In this document: positions 1 through 5,733 of the stretch, piece by piece
Layout of the letters: the number at the start of each line of letters is the position of its first letter
How positions within the stretch are numbered: the stretch's first letter is position 1
Assembly (NCBI GenBank): GCA_002392705.1
Contig: DGHP01000154.1
Location: forward strand, 1-11,923
DNA length: 11,923 nt
Reading direction: 5' to 3'
Origin: Lachnospiraceae bacterium UBA3845
GTDB lineage: Bacteria > Bacillota > Clostridia > Lachnospirales > Lachnospiraceae
Notes under the pieces: model-generated
Told to the model about the DNA's origin: nothing
The model's input: the letters and a program-made list of their open reading frames with translations, nothing else
Database searches by the model: none
Translations under genes and position numbers: made by a program

Positions 1-38
1 ATCCAGCTTTCGCGGGTCATCTCGGAAATCTTACTCAT
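1..38 (-). CDS. ulaG: UlaG-like L-ascorbate-6-phosphate lactonase, N-terminal fragment cut by the window edge
   Basis: Only the first 12 full codons are present on the minus strand, reading MSKISEMTRESW. This closely resembles the start of E. coli UlaG as I recall it (MSK....TRESWILSTF). UlaG is a cytoplasmic metallo-β-lactamase-fold enzyme that opens L-ascorbate-6-phosphate to 3-keto-L-gulonate-6-phosphate. The start is supported by an AGGAGGGG ribosome binding site about 6 bases upstream. The gene is divergent from the UlaE/UlaF-type epimerases, which act later in the same pathway, so context and N-terminus agree. The identification rests on very few residues; a paralogous UlaG-family lactonase with another substrate is possible. 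Confidence 0.6.
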   Translation of the reverse strand, partial: MSKISEMTRESW

Positions 39-174
39 ATGGTTCCCCTCCTGTTCTCAAATGAATCCTCTTCTTAGTGATTCGGTCTTCAGTTACTGAG
101 CGCGGACGGTCTTTCATTCCTGCTGCTGTCTGCGGCCCGGAACGGAATCAGTCTCCGCGCAATCATATGAACCC

Positions 175-203
175 ACTATATCTGATGCGCTTCAAAAAAG
201 CAA
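175..203 (-). promoter_or_regulatory. Candidate σA promoter for the leftward ulaG-like gene
   Basis: Read on the minus strand there is a -35-like TTGCTT (198-203), a 17-base spacer and a -10-like TATAGT (175-180). Both hexamers resemble the σA consensus and the spacing is ideal. It would give a leader of roughly 130 bases before the start codon at 38. Assigned by eye only. Confidence 0.45.
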
Positions 204-410
204 CGAAAAAAGACTCCTTTTTATGTTCGTTTCTTAAGAGAAGGCAGCTTCCCGGGCCTTCATTGTGCAATTTTTTTACCCTTTCTGAACAAGGGCCAAA
301 GCCTCCATTTCTTTCTTTTCAGGCAGTTCCGGACACAGTCCGCCCCTCCCTTTCTTCCCTTTCCCGCGCCATGCCTTTGTCATTTTTCATCATATGTTCG
401 CAGTTTCATG

Positions 411-443
411 GTCATTTTGACGGTTTTGTATCCCCGTCATTTT
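411..443. promoter_or_regulatory. Candidate operator: inverted repeat TGACGG/CCGTCA with GTCATTTT words
   Basis: TGACGG at 418-423 and CCGTCA at 434-439 form a six-base inverted repeat with a 10-base gap. GTCATTTTGAC at 411-421 is itself palindromic, and the word GTCATTTT occurs at 379, 411 and 436. The cluster lies between the two divergent promoters, where a local regulator of an ascorbate-type locus would be expected to bind. No regulator gene is in the window, so the assignment is inference. Confidence 0.25.
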
Positions 444-485
444 CCGACGAAAATATTTTGACTAACAATTCGACGGAATCTCATC

Positions 486-514
486 TTGTAAATCTCTCTT
501 TTATCCAGTATAAT
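486..514 (+). promoter_or_regulatory. Probable σA promoter for the rightward epimerase genes
   Basis: TTGTAA at 486-491, a 17-base spacer and a perfect TATAAT at 509-514. Transcription would start near 521, leaving about 95 bases of leader before the ATG at 617. The lack of any competing gene and the divergent layout support it. Confidence 0.65.
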
Positions 515-587
515 CAGACAGGATAACTGTTTTTCTTTCAGGACGATTGTTTCTGTTGTTATCCGCTGCTTTCCATATGTTCGTTTA

Positions 588-601
588 TATGATCGTTTTC
601 A
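588..601 (-). promoter_or_regulatory. Cre-like site (CcpA catabolite repression)
   Basis: The minus strand reads TGAAAACGATCATA. This matches the Gram-positive cre consensus TGWAANCGNTNWCA at all defined positions except the next-to-last. It lies downstream of the 486-514 promoter and touches the AGGAGG of the 3-epimerase gene, so bound CcpA could act as a roadblock to transcription. Repression of a sugar-use operon by preferred carbon sources is the expected role; binding is inferred. Confidence 0.45.
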
Positions 602-616
602 GGAGGTGTCCGCCCT

Positions 617-1462
617 ATGAAACCTTATGCAATCGGCCTTTATGAAAAAGCGATGCCGAAATCCATGACATGGCCCGAAAAACTGGAATGCGCCAGGGAC
701 TGCGGCTATGATTTTGTGGAGATCAGCATCGATGAGACGGATGACAAGCTCGCCCGTCTGGAATGGACAAAAGAAGAACGGCTTGAGCTGGTTGGGGAGA
801 TGCGCAGGACCGGTGTCCCGATCCGCAGCATGTGCCTGTCCGGCCACCGCAAGTACCCCTTCGGTTCCGCCGATCCCGCAGTCCGGGAACGCAGCATGCA
901 GATCATGGAGAAAGCCATAGAGCTTGCAGATGATCTGGGCATCCGCATCATTCAGCTGGCGGGCTACGATGTTTATTATGAGGAAAGCACTCCCGAGAGC
1001 GTGCGTCTTTTCAGGGAGAACCTGGCGAAGGCGACCAGCATGGCGGCAGCAAAGGGAGTTGTGCTTGCCTTTGAGACCATGGAGACAGAATTCATGAACA
1101 CCACTGCAAAGTCCATGGAATATGTGAACCTGATCGACAGCCCCTGGCTGGGGGTCTATCCGGATTCCGGCAACCTGACCAACGCCGCGGTAAGCTACGG
1201 TACCGATGTGCTTGAAGACCTGGAGACCGGCAGGGGTCATATTTTCGCCCTGCACCTCAAGGAGACCGTTCCCGGAAAGTTCCGCGAGATTCCCTTCCTC
1301 ACAGGCCATGTCGACTTCCCCGCCGTGATCGCCAAAGCCTGGGATCTGGGGATCCGCCGTTATGTCACGGAGATGTGGGACGTCGGAAAGCCGGACTGGA
1401 AAGAAGACATCCTCTTTGCCAACCGCAGCATGAGTGAGATCCTCGACCGGCAGACTCCCTGA
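617..1462 (+). CDS. ulaE: L-xylulose-5-phosphate 3-epimerase (UlaE/SgbU family)
   Basis: A 281-residue cytoplasmic TIM-barrel epimerase, the usual length for UlaE. It is expected to interconvert L-xylulose-5-phosphate and L-ribulose-5-phosphate, the step after decarboxylation of 3-keto-L-gulonate-6-phosphate. The metal-binding set of this superfamily appears in order: Glu153 (AFETME), Asp183 (YPDSGN), His213 (ALHLKE) and Glu252 (VTEMW). The start at 617 is fixed by AGGAGGTG at 601-608. It is the first rightward gene after the 486-514 promoter and cre-like site. The 123 bases to the next gene contain a small GC-rich hairpin (CCGCCG...CGGCGG near 1501) without a T-tract, so co-transcription is likely. 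A related ketose-phosphate epimerase specificity cannot be excluded, but the 4-epimerase two genes on supports this reading. Confidence 0.85.
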   Translation: MKPYAIGLYEKAMPKSMTWPEKLECARDCGYDFVEISIDETDDKLARLEWTKEERLELVGEMRRTGVPIRSMCLSGHRKYPFGSADPAVRERSMQIMEKAIELADDLGIRIIQLAGYDVYYEESTPESVRLFRENLAKATSMAAAKGVVLAFETMETEFMNTTAKSMEYVNLIDSPWLGVYPDSGNLTNAAVSYGTDVLEDLETGRGHIFALHLKETVPGKFREIPFLTGHVDFPAVIAKAWDLGIRRYVTEMWDVGKPDWKEDILFANRSMSEILDRQTP

Positions 1463-1585
1463 GACTGTCCTGCGCATCTCACGCATCTGTCCGCTTAAAT
1501 CCGCCGCTTCCGGCGGCCTGGCGTGTGAAGAGCCGCGAACAGATAACAAGAAGAATACGATTTACCCCTCAGGAGGATTTTTAAT

Positions 1586-2650
1586 ATGAAAGTCGAGAAA
1601 AAAGTTGTTGCAGGTCTCAACAAATGCTATGCTATCTCTGAGCTTCCGTTTAAGGGGCAGCACTGCTTCCTGGTAGCCGCCGAGAAACAGGATCCCTGCT
1701 ATCTCTTCTCCGAAGACGGAGAACTTCTGGATACCGTATGGAAAGAGCCGGGCGGAGTCATGACCATGACGCCGGTGCCGGGGGCGGACGGACAGTTTCT
1801 CGCCACGCACAGGTTCTATTCTCCGAATGATTCCCTGGAAGCAAAGATCGTCATTGTCACTTATAAAGAGGACGGCAGATGGGAGGTCCGCACCCTCTGC
1901 AAGGCGCCTTTCGTACATCGTTTCGGCATTCTCAGCCGCGGCGGCATTAACTATCTGATCGTCTGCTGCCTGAAGACCGGGCACGAGTACAAGAACGACT
2001 GGCGTTTCCCGGGCGCATGTTTCGGGGCAGAACTTCCGGCAGACCTCTCCTCCTTCGATGAAGATCATCCGCTTGCCCTGAGCCTTATCAAGGGCGGGAT
2101 GCTCAAAAACCACGGTTACAGCCTGATCCGCCGCGGCGGACACGATGCCGCTCTGGTCGGCTGCGAACAGGGTACCTTCGTATTCAATCCACCCGCAGTA
2201 CGCGGTGCGGACTGGGAAGTGGAGCAGCTTCTGTCCATCCCTTCCAGCGACTCTGTCCTTCTCGATTTCGACGGTGACGGAAAACTGGAACTTGGCTGCA
2301 TCAGTCCTTTCCACGGGAATTCGCTCACCATCTACCATCTGGACGAGCACGGCAATTATGTCCCGCAGTGGAAGTATCCCCGCCCGGAGGCGGAGACCGA
2401 GATGATCCACGCGACCTGGGCCTGCACGATGCTCGGAAAGCCGACCTGGATCATCGGCTGGAGAAAAGGCACAAAGGACACCATCGCCATCACATGGGAC
2501 GCGGAAGCAGGCGACTACCGGACCGAATTCATCGACCGCAATACCGGCTGCGCCAACGCCCTTCATTTTGTCAATAAAGAAGGCAAAGACGTAATCATCG
2601 GCACCAACCGCGAGATCGACGAGATCGCGATGTACACTGTCACAGAGTAA
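1586..2650 (+). CDS. Uncharacterised putative cytoplasmic β-propeller protein with FG-GAP/VCBS-like Ca-binding loop
   Basis: A 354-residue protein that I cannot assign to a named enzyme. No signal peptide or membrane segment is visible, so it should be cytoplasmic. It is rich in short alternating β-type stretches. One loop, DFDGDGKLE (residues 227-235), has the DxDxDG pattern of calcium-binding FG-GAP/VCBS-like propeller repeats. Histidines recur at comparable sites in successive segments: THRF (75), VHRF (111), NHGY (176), FHGN (243), IHAT (275) and LHFV (327). This pattern could place a metal in the centre of a propeller, as in oligogalacturonate lyase-type propellers; that is inference. 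AGGAGG at 1571-1576 fixes the start. It sits between the two pentulose-phosphate epimerases, 39 bases before the second, so a role in the same pathway (lactone or sugar-phosphate chemistry, or sensing) is plausible but unproven. Confidence 0.75.
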   Translation: MKVEKKVVAGLNKCYAISELPFKGQHCFLVAAEKQDPCYLFSEDGELLDTVWKEPGGVMTMTPVPGADGQFLATHRFYSPNDSLEAKIVIVTYKEDGRWEVRTLCKAPFVHRFGILSRGGINYLIVCCLKTGHEYKNDWRFPGACFGAELPADLSSFDEDHPLALSLIKGGMLKNHGYSLIRRGGHDAALVGCEQGTFVFNPPAVRGADWEVEQLLSIPSSDSVLLDFDGDGKLELGCISPFHGNSLTIYHLDEHGNYVPQWKYPRPEAETEMIHATWACTMLGKPTWIIGWRKGTKDTIAITWDAEAGDYRTEFIDRNTGCANALHFVNKEGKDVIIGTNREIDEIAMYTVTE

Positions 2651-2689
2651 AAAGAATCCGGCTCATCCGGAAAAGAAAGGGGAACTGTC

Positions 2690-3391
2690 ATGCTGGAAGA
2701 ACTGAAACGTCAGGTTTATGAGGCGAACATGGAACTGCCCAGGCGCAATCTTGTGACCTATACCTGGGGGAACGTCAGCGGAATCGACCGCGAGGCCGGC
2801 CTTTTTGTCATCAAGCCCTCCGGAGTGGAATATGATGAACTGCGTCCGGAAGACCTGGTTGTCATGGACCTGAAGGGCAACAAAGTGGAGGGTGACATGA
2901 ACCCGTCATCTGACACCAAGACACACCTGGTTCTGTACAACGCATTTCCTGAGATCGGCGGCATCGTTCACACCCACAGCACAAACGCCGTGGCATGGGC
3001 CCAGGCAGGACGCGACATTCCCGCATACGGCACCACCCACGCGGACTATTTCTACGGCCCGATCCCCTGCGCCAGGAATCTGACCCCCGAGGAGATCGAG
3101 GAAGACTATGAGATGAACACCGGCCATGTGATCGTGGAAACCTTCACGAAGCGCGGCATCAATCCCGTCTATGTTCCCGGCGTTGTCTGCCGGAACCACG
3201 GTCCCTTCACATGGGGCAAAGACGCGGCGCAGGCTGTCTACCACGCGGTCGTTCTTGAAGAAGTCGCGCGCATGGATATCCTCACCGAGCAGGTCAACCC
3301 GAAGGTTGAGCCCGCCCCGCAGTGCATATTTGACAAGCATTTCATGCGCAAGCACGGCCCGAACGCTTACTACGGACAGGGCGGACACTGA
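2690..3391 (+). CDS. ulaF: L-ribulose-5-phosphate 4-epimerase (UlaF/AraD/SgbE family)
   Basis: A 233-residue class II aldolase-fold zinc epimerase converting L-ribulose-5-phosphate to D-xylulose-5-phosphate, which enters the pentose phosphate pathway. The zinc ligands are present: His94 and His96 in VHTHS, and His170 in RNHGPF. The residues matching E. coli AraD Asp76, Asp120 and Tyr229 are Asp75 (SSD), Asp119 (THAD) and Tyr228. The opening motif ([14 protein letters not shown]) is typical of the family. The start follows GAAAGGGG about 8 bases upstream. Because the 3-epimerase is nearby and an UlaG-like gene is divergent, UlaF is a better name than AraD, but sequence alone does not separate them firmly. 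No clear terminator follows; a tandem repeat array occupies the downstream gap. Confidence 0.88.
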   Translation: MLEELKRQVYEANMELPRRNLVTYTWGNVSGIDREAGLFVIKPSGVEYDELRPEDLVVMDLKGNKVEGDMNPSSDTKTHLVLYNAFPEIGGIVHTHSTNAVAWAQAGRDIPAYGTTHADYFYGPIPCARNLTPEEIEEDYEMNTGHVIVETFTKRGINPVYVPGVVCRNHGPFTWGKDAAQAVYHAVVLEEVARMDILTEQVNPKVEPAPQCIFDKHFMRKHGPNAYYGQGGH

Positions 3392-3420
3392 TCCGGCCGC
3401 GGACTGCAGACCGCACACAG

Positions 3421-3510
3421 CTTCGGCCGGGCTGCGGAATACAAACCGCGTACAGTTTCGGCCGGACTGCGGAATACAGACCGCGTACAGTTTCGGCCGC
3501 GCAGCGGAAC
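3421..3510. repeat. 35-bp GC-rich tandem repeat array downstream of the 4-epimerase
   Basis: Two full 35-base units (3421-3455 and 3456-3490), beginning YTTCGGCCGGRCTGCGGAAT, differ at only a few positions. A partial third unit follows at 3491-3510, and a decayed partial copy seems to precede them from about 3393. Each unit contains a potential small hairpin (GCGG...CCGC). The array starts right after the 4-epimerase stop and ends before the HPr promoter region. No coding signal is seen in it. Confidence 0.8.
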
Positions 3511-3622
3511 TATGCCGCCCCTGACGGCGCAGATCCGGTGCAGCAGACGTCGGGTAAATTTACTTTGTTATTGTAAAATACAGGGCAGAAGCTCTGTCTG
3601 ATAAAGGAAAGGAGTATCTCTC

Positions 3623-3883
3623 ATGAAACAGTTCCAGTACACCATCACTGATCCTGTAGGCATCCATGCAAGACCTGCCGGAATCCTGGCCAAGGAAGCA
3701 AAGACTTATGACTCTGTCGTAAAGATCATCAATGCGGCCGGCAAGGCGGCGGAAGCCAAGAAACTTATGGCTCTTATGGGCCTTGGCATCAAGCAGGGCG
3801 AGACCATCACCGTCACCGTCGAGGGCGGCGATGAAGAAGGCAACGCTGCAAAGATCGAAGAGTTCTTCAAGACCAATCTGTGA
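3623..3883 (+). CDS. ptsH: HPr family phosphocarrier protein of the PTS, Ser46 replaced by Lys
   Basis: An 86-residue HPr, the cytosolic carrier that takes phosphate from Enzyme I on His15 and passes it to sugar-specific EIIA proteins. The active-site motif GIHARPAG places histidine at residue 15. The regulatory region reads AEAKKLMALMGLG where B. subtilis HPr has NLKSIMGVMSLG, so the position of regulatory Ser46 is Lys47 here (one-residue insertion). HPr kinase could not phosphorylate it there, and it should not act as the usual CcpA co-effector. AAAGGAG at 3608-3614 fixes the start. An AT-rich upstream stretch with TAAAAT at 3574-3579 may be its -10, but no good -35 is seen. It appears to be monocistronic, ending in the hairpin at 3981-4015. 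It may be a clade-typical HPr or a second, specialised one. Confidence 0.93.
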   Translation: MKQFQYTITDPVGIHARPAGILAKEAKTYDSVVKIINAAGKAAEAKKLMALMGLGIKQGETITVTVEGGDEEGNAAKIEEFFKTNL

Positions 3884-3888
3884 TTATT

Positions 3889-3962
3889 CGTTACGATTCC
3901 GGGCCTGTCTGAAATCAGGTTCCGGTTCGTTGTGCCTGCATGTAAGAAACAGGTTCTGATTT
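3889..3962 (+). repeat. Dispersed hairpin-forming repeat, copy 1
   Basis: Begins CGTTACGATTC and ends GGTTCTGATTT. It matches 10500-10570 along its whole length at roughly 80% identity by eye, in the same orientation. The ends can pair: GAAATCAG near 3911 with CTGATTTC near 3955, giving an imperfect long hairpin. It lies in the 3' untranslated region of the HPr gene, before the terminator. Confidence 0.75.
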
Positions 3963-3980
3963 CCTGCTGCAGATAATCAG

Positions 3981-4015
3981 AGAGGCTGTGAGATCATTTT
4001 CTCACAGCCTCTTTT
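3981..4015 (+). terminator. Rho-independent terminator of the HPr gene, overlapping the trmD 3' end
   Basis: A perfect 13-bp stem, AGAGGCTGTGAGA (3981-3993) with TCTCACAGCCTCT (4000-4012), has a 6-base loop and is followed by a short T-run. It serves rightward transcription from the HPr gene. The convergent trmD stop codon (4002-4004) and last codons lie inside the downstream arm, so the hairpin also forms at the end of the trmD message. No T-tract follows on that strand, so leftward termination is less sure. Confidence 0.85.
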
Positions 4016-4889
4016 CATCTGTCTTTTCCAATTTCCTTCCTGACCGCACCCGGTCCTCCTGCCATGTCCCGTGACACGCCTGATTCTCCTGTCCTTCTCC
4101 TGACCGCACCCGGTCCTCCTGTCCGGTCCTGGGGCACGCCTGATTCTCCTGTCCTTCCTCTGACTGGATCCGGTCCTCCTGCAGGATCTCGGCAAGCAGC
4201 TGCCGCTCCTCTTCTGTCAGGACTCTTTTTTCGAGAAGATCAGGCCTGCGTCTCAGCGTCAGTGCAAGCGACTCCTTCAGCCTCCATCTCCGGACTTTCC
4301 CATGGTCCCCGCTCAGCAGCACCCCGGGAACCTTCTCGCCGTTATAGTCGGCAGGCCGTGTATACTGGGGATATTCCAGCAGTCCGTTCTCAAAGGATTC
4401 CTCCGCCGTGCTCTCTGCCCGCAGGGATCCTTCAAGCAGCCTGATGACAGAGTCCATGACAACCCGCGCCGCCAGTTCCCCTCCCGTCAGGATATAATCC
4501 CCGATCGAAATCTCCCGGTCCGCGCGGCTTAAAATTCTCTGGTCGAAGCCCTCATAGTGCCCGCACAGGAGGATCAGATGCTCCTTCCCGGCCAGCTCAT
4601 GGGCCATCTTCTGGTCATATTTTTCCCCGGCCGGCGTAAGCGCCGCCACAAAGCTGCCGCTCCCGCGGACCGTATCCAGCGCCTTCAGGACCGGAGCGCA
4701 TCGCAGGACCATCCCTGCCCCTCCCCCGAAGGTCGAGTCGTCGATATGGCGGAAGCTCCCTCCCGCAAAAGGCCGCACGTCGATATACTCAATCTGCGCC
4801 GCGCCCTTCTGAATGGCCCGCCGGATTACAGGCTCCTCCTCGAATCCCCGGAACATTTCAGGAAAAATCGTCAATACACTGATCTTCAT
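4002..4889 (-). CDS. trmD: tRNA (guanine37-N1)-methyltransferase TrmD with a repetitive C-terminal tail
   Basis: A 295-residue SPOUT methyltransferase that makes m1G37 next to the anticodon using S-adenosylmethionine, preventing frameshifts. The knot signatures are clear: LLCGHYEGFDQRI (108-119), SIGDYILTGGELA (128-140) and LLEYPQYTRPADY (170-182), with WRLKESLALTLRRRPDLL near 202-219. The start at 4889 (MKISVLTIFPEMF) matches the family and has GGAG about 7 bases upstream; an earlier in-frame ATG at 4922 is not needed. The core ends near residue 236, the usual TrmD length. A further 59 residues form a charged tail of about three 20-residue repeats (QEDRVRSGEGQENQAC type). The usual neighbours rpsP, rimM and rplS are absent: upstream is a phosphopantetheinyl transferase, 84 bases away. 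It could be the only trmD, relocated, or a second copy. Confidence 0.93.
   Translation of the reverse strand: MKISVLTIFPEMFRGFEEEPVIRRAIQKGAAQIEYIDVRPFAGGSFRHIDDSTFGGGAGMVLRCAPVLKALDTVRGSGSFVAALTPAGEKYDQKMAHELAGKEHLILLCGHYEGFDQRILSRADREISIGDYILTGGELAARVVMDSVIRLLEGSLRAESTAEESFENGLLEYPQYTRPADYNGEKVPGVLLSGDHGKVRRWRLKESLALTLRRRPDLLEKRVLTEEERQLLAEILQEDRIQSEEGQENQACPRTGQEDRVRSGEGQENQACHGTWQEDRVRSGRKLEKTDEKRL
4041..4180. repeat. 60-bp in-frame tandem repeat encoding the TrmD tail
   Basis: Units at 4041-4100 and 4101-4160 both begin TGACCGCACCCGGTCCTCCT and share TGATTCTCCTGTCCTT at their end. A third, partial and diverged copy starts at 4161. The period is a multiple of three, so the trmD frame is kept and each unit adds 20 residues. 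The protein core lies outside the array. Confidence 0.85.
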
Positions 4890-4973
4890 CCGCCATCTCC
4901 ATTGCAGCAGCTCTGACAGCACCGCGCGGTCTCTTCCCGGCGCTGTATTTCATTGGAGAAACTACTGATTCCA

Positions 4974-5723
4974 TCAGTGTTTCCTCAGTGCCTCCGATGA
5001 CAGGTCCATCTCTTTCGCGGCAAACCCGGGATCTCCCTCTCTGAAACAGCAGGAAAAACAATACCCTTCCGCTGCCTTCAGTTCCCGCAGCAGGAAAGCG
5101 TCCCCTCCCTGCAGGGGAATCAGAAGCGGGTCCCCGGGATAAGGACTGCAGCCGGAAGCATCCTCTTCCCGCATCCGGATCTCAAAGCTGTCCAGAGGGA
5201 TCTGCAGGCCTCTCCCGACCGCTTTCACATAGCTCTCCTTCAGGGTCCACAGCCTGGTAAAACGCAGGATCCGTTCCTGCCCGGCCGCTTCCCTCACCCA
5301 GAGCGCCTCAGCTTCGCTGAAATACCGCAGCAGGCTGTCCGCCTCTTTCAGATGAACCCATTCGGCGTCGCAGCCGCATGCCGCCCCGGAAAGGATGCAG
5401 AGAACCAGGCCCGCTGTATGGGACAGGTTAAAATAAAGTTCAGGGTAATCCTTCAGGTAAGGTTTCCCGTAATCCGTCTCCCCCAGTCGCAGGGACCTGC
5501 CGTCCGCCGGCCCTTCCGGCCCTGAGAGAATTCCAAGATCCGACAGCGCCAGGCTGAGCAGCACGCCCGCTCCCAGGGACTCCCGCCTGACGGCAGGATT
5601 GTGCAGACGCTCTGCCTTCCGTCTCCGCTCCTCAGGCAGGAGCCGGAAATAATGCTGAAACAGCGCTTCATCCTCCAGGGGGGCAAGGGAGGCTGTATAG
5701 ACTTTTGTAGTCAAAGCCCGCAT
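4974..5723 (-). CDS. Sfp-type 4'-phosphopantetheinyl transferase
   Basis: A 249-residue cytoplasmic enzyme that moves 4'-phosphopantetheine from coenzyme A to a conserved serine of carrier proteins. The length fits the two-lobed Sfp type rather than the ~120-residue AcpS. Diagnostic motifs are FNLSHTAG (98-105), GCDAEW (117-122, magnesium ligands Asp119 and Glu121) and WTLKESYVKAVGRG (159-172, with Lys162, Glu163 and Lys167). It starts 10 bases after mntP ends, so the two are co-transcribed; its own site GAGAGG is very close to the ATG, hinting at translational coupling. No polyketide, peptide synthetase or carrier-protein gene is in the window, so the substrate is unknown: a distant secondary-metabolite system or general carrier proteins. 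A 6-bp hairpin (ACTGAT/ATCAGT, 4964-4978) spans the stop codon. Confidence 0.9.
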   Translation of the reverse strand: MRALTTKVYTASLAPLEDEALFQHYFRLLPEERRRKAERLHNPAVRRESLGAGVLLSLALSDLGILSGPEGPADGRSLRLGETDYGKPYLKDYPELYFNLSHTAGLVLCILSGAACGCDAEWVHLKEADSLLRYFSEAEALWVREAAGQERILRFTRLWTLKESYVKAVGRGLQIPLDSFEIRMREEDASGCSPYPGDPLLIPLQGGDAFLLRELKAAEGYCFSCCFREGDPGFAAKEMDLSSEALRKH

Positions 5724-5733
5724 TTCCTCTCAT

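Larger units (their letters stand above)
39..616. other. Divergent intergenic control region between the ulaG-like and ulaE-like genes
   Basis: These 578 bases hold no convincing gene. They contain a σA-like promoter on each strand, a small inverted repeat between the promoters, repeated GTCATTTT words at 379, 411 and 436, an AAAATATTTT palindrome at 450-459, and a cre-like site beside the rightward ribosome binding site. Base composition is visibly more AT-rich between about 360 and 600 than in the flanking genes. A 149-codon open frame crosses it from a GTG at 77, but it lacks a ribosome binding site and recognisable protein features. Confidence 0.7.

Noticed and set aside
77-526. 149-codon rightward open frame in the divergent control region
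   Set aside because: It starts at GTG without a ribosome binding site, has no recognisable domain, and overlaps both promoters and the repeat cluster.
599-1549. Long minus-strand frame opposite the 3-epimerase
   Set aside because: It lies antisense over a clear UlaE-family gene and has no family features; GC-rich codon use opens the opposite frames. The same applies to 1562-2566.
3421-3510. CRISPR array
   Set aside because: Units are contiguous 35-base tandem repeats with no unique spacers and no cas genes nearby.
3889-3962. Insertion sequence or transposon
   Set aside because: No transposase gene or long terminal inverted repeats; the element is only about 72 bases and non-coding.
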